From Chloroflexota bacterium (GTDB taxonomy: Bacteria; Chloroflexota; UBA6077; JADZDV01), in assembly GCA_020850915.1 (NCBI GenBank), contig JADZDV010000084.1:1-5594 (forward strand): a stretch of 5,594 nucleotides of DNA. The letters are read 5' to 3'. Made by a program: the position numbers and the translations under genes. Of this stretch, positions 1-4,997 are shown one piece after another. Each line of letters starts with the position of its first letter. Position 1 is the first letter of the stretch. The notes under the pieces are model-generated. The model saw nothing but the letters and a program-made list of their open reading frames with translations. It was not told the DNA's origin and searched no databases.

Positions 1-1538
1 CCACGATGGCGGCGCCCGGCGAGGAGCTGCACCGAGAGTACGAAGCGGCCCTGGAGCGGGCGAAGGGACGGCTCGAACAGACCTATCCGATGTACGTCGG
101 CGACCAGCCGGTCATGGTGGGCGAGACGTTCGAGCACCGAAGCCCGATCGACACGACGATGCTGCTGGGCTGCTTCCAGCAGGGCTCGACGGCGGACGCC
201 CGTCGCGCGGTCGCGGCGGCGAAGGAGGCGTACCCCGCCTGGAGCCATCGATCGTGGCAGGAGCGGGTGGCCGTCCTGCGGCGGGCGGCGGCGCTGATCT
301 CGGAGCGAGTCTATCTGCTGGCGGCCTGGGTCTCCCTGGAGGTCGGCAAGAACCGGCTCGAGGCGATCGGGGACGTCCAGGAGACGGCCGACCTGATCGA
401 CTACTACTGCGACGTGATGGAGGAGCACAACGGCTTCGAGGTCGAGATGCGCGGCTCGCCCACGGAGCGCAACCGCTCGCTGCTCCGACCATACGGCCCG
501 TGGGTCGTGATCTCACCGTTCAACTTCCCGGCGGCGCTGCTGGGCGGACCGGCCGGCGCGGCGTTGCTGGCTGGCAACACGGTGGTGCTGAAGCCGTCGA
601 GCGACACGCCGCTGGTGGCGGTGAAGCTGGCGGAGATCTTCCAGGAGGCGGGCTGCGACGGCGGCGCGGTCAACCTGGTGACTGGCCCCGGCAGCACACT
701 TGGGCGGGCGTTCGTCGAGGACACGGACGTGGCGGGCATGACCTTCACCGGCTCGTACGACGTGGGGATCGGCCTGTATCGGAGCTTCAGCCAGCGCTAC
801 GCGCGGCCGATCGTCACAGAGCTGGGCGGGAAGAATCCGACCATCGTCACCGCCACGGCCGATCTGGATAAGGCTGCCGAGGGCGTCATGCGCTCCGCGT
901 TCGGCCTCTCCGGCCAGAAGTGCAGCGCCTGCTCGCGGGTGTACGTCGAGCAGAGCGTCAAGGACGATTTCGCCCGCCGACTGGTCGAAAAGACGGGGGC
1001 GCTCAGCATGGGCGATCCGACCCAGCGCGGCGTCTTCATGGGGCCGGTCATCCGGGAGGATGCCGTGCACAAGTTCGAGCGCGCGGTGGAAGATGCGCGC
1101 TGGGCCGGCCGCGTCGTCACGGGCGGCTCCGTGCTCCGCTCCAACGGTCTGGAGCGCGGCTACTTCGTGGAGCCGACGGTCATCCTGGATCTGCCGGACG
1201 GGCATCGCCTGCTGCGCGAGGAGCTGTTCCTGCCCATTGTCGCCGTTGTGGGCGTGGACAATCTGGACGCGGCGCTAGGCGCGGCCAACAGCACGGACTA
1301 CGGCCTGACGGCCGGCCTCTTCAGCGAGAGCCAGGAGGAGATCGACCGTTTCCTGGACGGCGTCGAGGCGGGGGTCGTCTACGTCAACCGCCGCGCCGGC
1401 AGCACCACCGGCGCCTGGCCGGGCGCCCAGCCGTTCGGCGGCTGGAAAGCCTCAGGCTCGAGCGGCCGCGGGGCTGGTGGGCCGTACTACCTCCAACAGT
1501 TCATGCGCGAGCAGAGCCAGACGATCATCGGGGGTTAG
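1..1538 (+). CDS. rocA: L-glutamate gamma-semialdehyde (1-pyrroline-5-carboxylate) dehydrogenase, probably 5'-partial
   Basis: This cytosolic NAD(P)-dependent aldehyde dehydrogenase should oxidise glutamate semialdehyde to glutamate, the second step of proline catabolism and the last of arginine catabolism. Numbered from the ATG at 6 (510 residues), it shows SPFNFP with the oxyanion Asn at 173, cofactor-binding Lys196 in LKPSSDTP, FTGS at 247-250, general-base Glu272 in ELGGKNP, and nucleophile Cys306 in GQKCSACSR. The tail, with QPFGGWKASGSS followed by AGGPYYLQQFM, is characteristic of P5C dehydrogenases and separates it from generic aldehyde dehydrogenases. Family members of about 515 residues usually carry a short extra N-terminal segment. 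The frame is open to the window edge and only five bases precede the ATG, so the true start is probably upstream; I therefore extend the feature to base 1. One oddity is EELFLP near 405-410, where most relatives have EEIFGP. Substrate assignment is family-based but firm; the symbol is less certain because naming varies (rocA, pruA, putA2). Confidence 0.9.
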   Translation, partial: TMAAPGEELHREYEAALERAKGRLEQTYPMYVGDQPVMVGETFEHRSPIDTTMLLGCFQQGSTADARRAVAAAKEAYPAWSHRSWQERVAVLRRAAALISERVYLLAAWVSLEVGKNRLEAIGDVQETADLIDYYCDVMEEHNGFEVEMRGSPTERNRSLLRPYGPWVVISPFNFPAALLGGPAGAALLAGNTVVLKPSSDTPLVAVKLAEIFQEAGCDGGAVNLVTGPGSTLGRAFVEDTDVAGMTFTGSYDVGIGLYRSFSQRYARPIVTELGGKNPTIVTATADLDKAAEGVMRSAFGLSGQKCSACSRVYVEQSVKDDFARRLVEKTGALSMGDPTQRGVFMGPVIREDAVHKFERAVEDARWAGRVVTGGSVLRSNGLERGYFVEPTVILDLPDGHRLLREELFLPIVAVVGVDNLDAALGAANSTDYGLTAGLFSESQEEIDRFLDGVEAGVVYVNRRAGSTTGAWPGAQPFGGWKASGSSGRGAGGPYYLQQFMREQSQTIIGG

Positions 1539-1567
1539 TATCGGAGCGTCAGGAGAGGGACGGGCTC

Positions 1568-1591
1568 ACGCGAAGCCGCGAAGGCGCAAAG
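1568..1591. repeat. Three tandem 8-bp units (NCGCRAAG) in the convergent spacer
   Basis: Three abutting octamers, ACGCGAAG, CCGCGAAG and GCGCAAAG, fit the consensus NCGCRAAG without gaps. They lie 29 bp after the stop of the aldehyde dehydrogenase gene. From memory, similar ACGCRAAG-type runs are scattered between genes in many unrelated bacteria and are often mistranslated into spurious SREGAK-like peptides. I infer this is a degenerate intergenic repeat of that kind. No function is implied by the sequence. Confidence 0.5.
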
Positions 1592-1668
1592 TTGTTGATC
1601 CCGTCTCCCCGCCTCCGAAAAGCCTTGCCCGGTACCGGTCAGCCGGCTCAATGACGGAGGGTGAGCGG
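1592..1668. other. Rest of the convergent spacer, no clear terminator
   Basis: This spacer separates the stop codons of two converging genes, where a bidirectional terminator would be expected. It holds a perfect 10-bp palindrome, CCGGTACCGG, at 1629-1638 and an 8-bp one, AGCCGGCT, at 1641-1648. Neither is followed by a T-run on either strand, so I do not call an intrinsic terminator. Confidence 0.4.
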
Positions 1669-1911
1669 CTAGACCAGCCGTAGCCAGGCGCCGTCGTGGC
1701 AGCGGTAGAGGTAGCGGCGCGGCTCGACTCGCTGGCTCGCGGTCACCACGCTCGCGTGGACGGTCGTGATCCGGCCGTTCTCGAAGTCGTAGAGCGGCAG
1801 GGCGTTCTCGATGGTGGCGCCTGGCTCCCAGCCGGCCAGGTGCCGCTCGAGGAGCCTCCAGAGCTGGCCTGCCGTCAGGTGATGCGTGCGTTCCTTACGC
1901 CAGAGCTGCAT
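1669..1911 (-). CDS. Conserved-looking 80-residue protein of unknown function
   Basis: I do not recognise this family. The reading frame runs on the minus strand from an ATG at 1911 to a TAG at 1669. Evidence that it is real: by hand count 74 of its 81 codons end in G or C, the bias expected of a true gene here, and the overlapping plus-strand frame lacks it. A GGTGA (minus strand, 1919-1915) lies three bases before the ATG. The protein has no signal peptide or membrane segment. It is soluble-looking and rich in Trp, Arg and His, with a predicted helix around residues 12-27 (LTAGQLWRLLERHLAG), followed by alternating patterns that suggest a small beta-sheet (ITTVHASVVTA, RRYLYRCHDGAW). The mixed helix-then-sheet profile is that of a small compact domain. 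It is transcribed away from the EVE gene across a shared 164-bp region and converges on the aldehyde dehydrogenase gene. Confidence 0.68.
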   Translation of the reverse strand: MQLWRKERTHHLTAGQLWRLLERHLAGWEPGATIENALPLYDFENGRITTVHASVVTASQRVEPRRYLYRCHDGAWLRLV

Positions 1912-1973
1912 GGTTCACCGTCCAGCGCTACCGTACCGCCGGCCCGTAACGGCCGTCGTGTACAGCAGTAAAC

Positions 1974-2022
1974 ATCCGGTAAGTCTGTTCCGGATCGCAT
2001 GCGGTGGGTCGAGGGACTCGAC
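1974..2022. promoter_or_regulatory. Cluster of three dyad symmetries in the divergent promoter region
   Basis: Three perfect inverted repeats lie almost end to end: ATCCGG and CCGGAT separated by 10 bases (1974-1995), CGCATGCG (1996-2003), and GTCGAG-GGA-CTCGAC (2008-2022). They lie between the divergently transcribed 80-residue gene and the EVE gene. The last one ends 14 bases before a likely -10 box, a typical position for a repressor operator. Each dyad alone could arise by chance in GC-rich DNA. Their clustering and position are the reason for listing them; the operator role is inference. Confidence 0.3.
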
Positions 2023-2036
2023 ACGAAATCTCCCGC

Positions 2037-2042
2037 TAGAAT
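2037..2042 (+). promoter_or_regulatory. Possible -10 box for the EVE / PLP-enzyme unit
   Basis: TAGAAT matches the sigma-70 -10 consensus at five of six positions and lies 33 bases before the EVE start codon, giving a leader of plausible length. A TCGACA at 2018-2023 resembles a -35 box but is only 13 bases upstream, too close for a standard promoter. The promoter would therefore be -10-dominated or activator-assisted. Confidence 0.35.
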
Positions 2043-2064
2043 CGGAGTGTCGCAGCGGGCGACC

Positions 2065-2069
2065 GAGGA
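2065..2069 (+). promoter_or_regulatory. Shine-Dalgarno deciding the GTG start of the EVE gene
   Basis: GAGGA lies six bases before the GTG at 2076. This fixes the start, and the resulting N-terminus (ASWLLKTEP) matches where EVE-domain proteins normally begin. A nearby ATG at 2069 is in another frame. Confidence 0.75.
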
Positions 2070-2075
2070 TGGGTT

Positions 2076-2483
2076 GTGGCGAGCTGGCTGTTGAAGACCG
2101 AGCCCGGGGAGTACAGCTTCGAAGATCTGCGGCGAGACGGCGTGGCGGAGTGGGACGGCGTGACGAACGCCCTGGCTCAGCGCCACCTGCACGCGATGCA
2201 CGAAGGCGACACCTGCGTGATCTATCACTCGGGTGGAGAACGGGCGGCGGTAGGACTGGCGAGGGTGGCGCGGTCGCCGTATCCCGATCCGACAGACGGG
2301 GCCGGGAAGCGGGTGTGGGTGGACCTGCGGGCGACGGAGGCGCTCTCGCGGCCGGTCACGCTGGCGGAGCTGCGCGCGGAGCCGTCGTTCGCGGAGAGCC
2401 CGCTGTTGCGGATGTCGCGCCTGTCCGTCCTGCCGCTGACGGACGGGCAGCTCGACACAATCCGTCGATTGGCGAGCGGCTGA
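2076..2483 (+). CDS. EVE domain-containing protein (PUA-like, THYN1 family)
   Basis: This 135-residue protein is a single complete EVE domain, of the length usual for stand-alone bacterial members. Recognisable family features in order are WLLKTEP at 4-10, the SFEDL helix start at 14-18, WDGVTN at 26-31 followed by the AQRHL segment, the GD.C..YHS strand-turn at 44-52, GLARV at 60-64 with YPDPT at 69-73, the strand WVDL at 81-84, and the PVTLAELRAEP and LLRMSRLSVLPL blocks at 93-121. EVE belongs to the PUA/ASCH/YTH group of folds, and family members bind modified nucleobases in DNA or RNA; which base this one reads cannot be told from sequence. The start is GTG with a good Shine-Dalgarno. The next gene begins one base after its stop, so the two are very probably co-transcribed. 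Family assignment is firm; cellular role is unknown. Confidence 0.9.
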   Translation: MASWLLKTEPGEYSFEDLRRDGVAEWDGVTNALAQRHLHAMHEGDTCVIYHSGGERAAVGLARVARSPYPDPTDGAGKRVWVDLRATEALSRPVTLAELRAEPSFAESPLLRMSRLSVLPLTDGQLDTIRRLASG

Positions 2484-2484
2484 C

Positions 2485-3597
2485 GTGGCGCCGCCCCGCT
2501 TCAGCTACCGCTGCGCGCGCTGCGAAGCGACGTATCCGTCCAGCGCGGCGATCTGGCGCTGCGACTGTGGCGGCTACCTGGAGGTGGAGCGCCACGCAGC
2601 GAACTGGAGTCGGGCCGATATCCTCTCCGGCGAGCGGTCGCTCTGGCGCTACGCCGCGGCGCTCGCCGTGCCGCTCGAGGCGCGCCGGGCGCACCTTGGC
2701 GAGGGCTGGACGCCGCTCATCGCCGGACCGGAGCCCGGCCTGCGCTTCAAGCTCGACTTCCTCTGCCCGACCGGCTCGTTCAAGGACCGCGGCAGCACGG
2801 TGCTGCTCTCGCACCTCGCCAGCCTCGGCATGGGCGAGGTGCTGGAGGACTCGTCCGGCAACGCCGGGGCCTCTATCGCCGCGTACGCCGCCGCGGCCGG
2901 GCTGGGCTGCGAGGTGTTCGTGCCGGCGAGCGCCTCCGGGGCCAAGCTGGCCCAGATCGCGGCGTACGGGGCGCGCGTGGTGACCGTGACCGGCACGCGA
3001 CAGGATGTGACGGACGCCGCCATGCAGCGGGCCGAGCAGCGCTTTTACAGCAGCCATAATTGGCACCCGCTCTTCGTCGAAGGCACGCGAACGCTCGGCT
3101 TCGAGCTGTGGGAGCAGCTCGGCTTCCAGTCCCCTGACGCCATCGTCACGCCGGTGGGGGCGGGTAGCACCCTGCTGGGCTGCGCGTGGGCGTTCGAGGA
3201 GCTGGCGGCGCGTGAGCCTGGCGTGACGATGCCGCGGCTGTTCGCCGCTCAGGCAGAGCTGTGCGCGCCGCTCGCGGCGGCGATGACGCGGGACGAGACA
3301 GATCCCAGCGGCGTCGAGGTCGGGCCAACGGTGGCGGAGGGGATCAAGATCGGGAAGCCGCTACGGGGCGCGGAGCTGCTCCAGGCGCTGCGCGGCTCGG
3401 GGGGCGGCGCGGTGGCGGTGAGCGAGACGGAGATTCTGGAGGCGCAGGCGGCGCTGGGTCGGCTCGGACTGTTCGTGGAGCCCACGGGGGCGGTCCCTTA
3501 CGCGGCGTACCGGCGGCTGCTTGGCCAGGGTCGCCTTCAGCCCGGTGAGCGCGTCATGGTGATCCTGACCGGGAGCGGGCTGAAGACGGCCGTGTAA
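2485..3597 (+). CDS. Threonine synthase-like PLP-dependent enzyme with N-terminal zinc ribbon
   Basis: This 370-residue fold-type II pyridoxal-phosphate enzyme begins with a probable zinc ribbon (Cys10, Cys13, Cys26, Cys28), followed by LGEGWTPL at 71-78, comparable to the EGNTPL block of threonine synthases. The PLP-binding lysine is Lys100 in TGSFKDRG. The substrate/cofactor Asn loop is SSGNAG at 123-128, the phosphate loop is PVGAGST at 223-229, and the C-terminal motif is LTGSGLK at 361-367, typical of threonine synthases (usually TGxGLKD). Threonine synthase converts O-phosphohomoserine to threonine. However, the Asn loop is usually STGNTS there, and FYSSHNWHP at 187-195 is not something I associate with the classical enzyme. 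It may be a paralogue with another beta/gamma-elimination or replacement substrate, so I give no symbol. The GTG start is one base after the EVE stop with only a weak GGCGAG at 2471-2476, suggesting translational coupling. No homoserine-pathway gene is visible nearby. Confidence 0.85.
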   Translation: MAPPRFSYRCARCEATYPSSAAIWRCDCGGYLEVERHAANWSRADILSGERSLWRYAAALAVPLEARRAHLGEGWTPLIAGPEPGLRFKLDFLCPTGSFKDRGSTVLLSHLASLGMGEVLEDSSGNAGASIAAYAAAAGLGCEVFVPASASGAKLAQIAAYGARVVTVTGTRQDVTDAAMQRAEQRFYSSHNWHPLFVEGTRTLGFELWEQLGFQSPDAIVTPVGAGSTLLGCAWAFEELAAREPGVTMPRLFAAQAELCAPLAAAMTRDETDPSGVEVGPTVAEGIKIGKPLRGAELLQALRGSGGGAVAVSETEILEAQAALGRLGLFVEPTGAVPYAAYRRLLGQGRLQPGERVMVILTGSGLKTAV

Positions 3598-3614
3598 CGA
3601 GCTCCGGGCAGGAA

Positions 3615-4727
3615 TCAGCGCCGCTTGCGCTGCTCCTGCCGCTCCTGGAGGGCTCGTTGCAAGTCGCCGATCGAGAGGCGCCCGCCCTGGCTGGCGGCCG
3701 ACTGGTCGGCGCCCTGATCGGCCGCGTCCGGCGAGGTCAGCAGGGCGAGCAGATCCCTGGCCTCGGGGCGGTCAGGCGCCACGGCGAGCGCTCGCTCCAC
3801 CGTCTCTCGAGCGCCGCCCAGGTCGCCCGCGGCGATCTGGGCATTGGCCCGTGCGATGAGCGCGGCGTAGAGCTTGTCGGCGACGTCCCGGTAAGCGGGG
3901 TTCTCGGCATAGATCGCCTCCAGCTCCGCGAGCACGCGCGCGTCGTCGTGTCCCCAGGCGGCTTCCGCGGCGGCGTAGCGCCCTCCCAGGATCGCGTCGC
4001 GCCGGCCCGCCTGGGCGTCGGGATCGCCCGGGCGCACAGCCAGCACACTGTCAAAGGCGTCAGCCGCGGCGGCGAAGTCGCCGCGCCGCATGGCGTCTCG
4101 AGCCGCTTCGAGGCGGGCAGCGCCCAGCGTCTCGGCCAGGCCGGGCAGGGTGGGATCGGCGGCGTTGAGCTGCTCGAGGTCGGCCAGCGCCTGCCGCCAG
4201 TTGCCCGCGCCCAGTTGGGCTCGCGCCGCGGCCAGCCGGTCGGCCGGCGAGAGCGCGCGCGGCGCGGCTGGAGCGACCTGGGCCGGTGCCACCGGCGCGG
4301 CCGGCGCTGGAGCGGCCGTGGGCGCGGGCGGCTCGAACACCACCTGCACTGGCGAGGAGACGATACGGGGCTTCTCGGCCGCGGCGGCGGTGGCGGCCGG
4401 CGCGGCCGTCGTTGTGCCGGTGCTCGCGCTGCCAACCAGGCCGGAGGCGAGCAAGCCGGCGGCGGCGAGCGCCGCGACGAGGGCCAGCCCGCCTAGCAGA
4501 CCGTAGCTCACGCGCGCGGGCCGTCGAACGGGCGGGCGCTGGGGCGTCTGGAGCTCGATGACCTCGGACACCAGGGTCGGTGTCTCCGGCCGGGTGATGC
4601 CTGGTTGCGTCGTCTCGTTGCTGGCGGGGTGAGGCGGGATCACCTCCCCGCTGAGCACCTGTCTTCGTGGCTCGGGGCCGGCCACGCCTTCTGTCGCGCC
4701 CTCTGCTGGAAAGCCGCGCGTACTCAT
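3615..4727 (-). CDS. Single-pass membrane protein with Ala/Pro-rich linker and TPR-like domain
   Basis: The 370-residue product has four zones. Residues 1-72 are polar and probably disordered, ending in an Arg-rich cluster (RRPAR, 68-72). Residues 75-98 form one hydrophobic Gly/Ala/Leu membrane segment. Residues about 104-158 are an Ala/Pro/Thr-rich low-complexity linker. Residues about 160-323 contain four helical-hairpin repeats with G[ND][WFL]-type turns at 175, 216, 259 and 301, a spacing of 41-43 residues, slightly longer than a canonical 34-residue TPR. The tail (about 350-370) is highly charged and ends RKRR. The Arg cluster before the membrane segment predicts an N-in, C-out topology, putting the repeats outside the membrane as a protein-binding scaffold. 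An AAGGA (minus strand, 4741-4737) lies nine bases before the ATG and supports this start. Only 17 bp separate its stop from that of the converging PLP-enzyme gene. No enzymatic motif is seen; partner unknown. Confidence 0.85.
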   Translation of the reverse strand: MSTRGFPAEGATEGVAGPEPRRQVLSGEVIPPHPASNETTQPGITRPETPTLVSEVIELQTPQRPPVRRPARVSYGLLGGLALVAALAAAGLLASGLVGSASTGTTTAAPAATAAAAEKPRIVSSPVQVVFEPPAPTAAPAPAAPVAPAQVAPAAPRALSPADRLAAARAQLGAGNWRQALADLEQLNAADPTLPGLAETLGAARLEAARDAMRRGDFAAAADAFDSVLAVRPGDPDAQAGRRDAILGGRYAAAEAAWGHDDARVLAELEAIYAENPAYRDVADKLYAALIARANAQIAAGDLGGARETVERALAVAPDRPEARDLLALLTSPDAADQGADQSAASQGGRLSIGDLQRALQERQEQRKRR

Positions 4728-4861
4728 CGTACTTGTTCCTTCTGCCCGCTCCGGCTACGACTGTTCAAATCTCTCACGTCTCGCTTCACACCCTAAGCGT
4801 AGCGCTTCGTGGCCAGGGCGTCCGTCGGCAGGCCGACAGCTCCAGTGTTCGCGGCGGCCGA

Positions 4862-4877
4862 GCGGCGCTGTCGCCGC
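4862..4877. other. Short GC-rich stem-loop
   Basis: GCGGCG and CGCCGC pair perfectly around a CTGT loop. On the plus strand it is followed by GCGCTTTCG, too short a T-run for an intrinsic terminator. It could sit in the deacetylase leader or be chance pairing in GC-rich DNA. Confidence 0.2.
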
Positions 4878-4983
4878 GCTTTCGCCTGATTCGAGTGGGG
4901 CGCGACTTTTCCCCTTCGTCGACGGTCCGTGTGTAGCATTTGGGAGTGCGGCCGGCGCCCCGCGGCGCGCGACCTCGATCCCT

Positions 4984-4989
4984 GGAGAG
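4984..4989 (+). promoter_or_regulatory. Shine-Dalgarno deciding the GTG start of the deacetylase gene
   Basis: GGAGAG ends eight bases before the GTG at 4998. The alternative in-frame ATG at 5019 would leave only MTV before HAHPDDE and cut into the first beta-strand, so the GTG is preferred. Confidence 0.75.
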
Positions 4990-4997
4990 TAGCACTC

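Larger units (their letters stand above)
4728..4997. other. Divergent non-coding region between TPR gene and deacetylase gene
   Basis: This 270-bp stretch holds the 5' leaders of two genes transcribed apart, and I see no gene in it. Short frames crossing it on either strand run into the flanking genes and match nothing recognisable. It contains a short perfect dyad, AAGCG-TAG-CGCTT, at 4795-4807 and a GC stem-loop at 4862-4877. A TAGCAT at 4934-4939 is a four-of-six match to a -10 box for the deacetylase gene but has no matching -35 box. I cannot place either promoter with confidence. Confidence 0.5.

Noticed and set aside
513..1205. 230-codon minus-strand frame within the aldehyde dehydrogenase gene
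   Set aside because: The plus strand carries all catalytic motifs of the family; long antisense frames are expected in such GC-rich codon usage.
1629..1648. Palindromes in the convergent spacer as an intrinsic terminator
   Set aside because: The palindromes are short, have no real loop, and no T-run follows on either strand.
1696..1971. 91-codon plus-strand frame overlapping the 80-residue gene
   Set aside because: It lacks the G/C third-position bias seen in the minus-strand frame and has no convincing ribosome site.
1930..1972. Minus-strand promoter for the 80-residue gene (TACGGT with TTTACT)
   Set aside because: Only three of six -10 matches, and the -35-like element is about 31 bases away.
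1886..2983. Long plus-strand frame of 365 codons over the EVE and PLP-enzyme genes
   Set aside because: It is a different frame of two well-recognised genes, has Arg/Pro/Ala-rich low-complexity content, and matches no domain.
3657..4496. 279-codon plus-strand frame antisense to the TPR gene
   Set aside because: The minus-strand frame has a coherent membrane segment, linker, helical repeats and ribosome site; this one is Gly/Arg-rich shadow sequence.
4911..4939. Sigma-70 promoter for the deacetylase gene using TAGCAT
   Set aside because: No hexamer resembling TTGACA is found 16-18 bases upstream, and the -10 match is only four of six.
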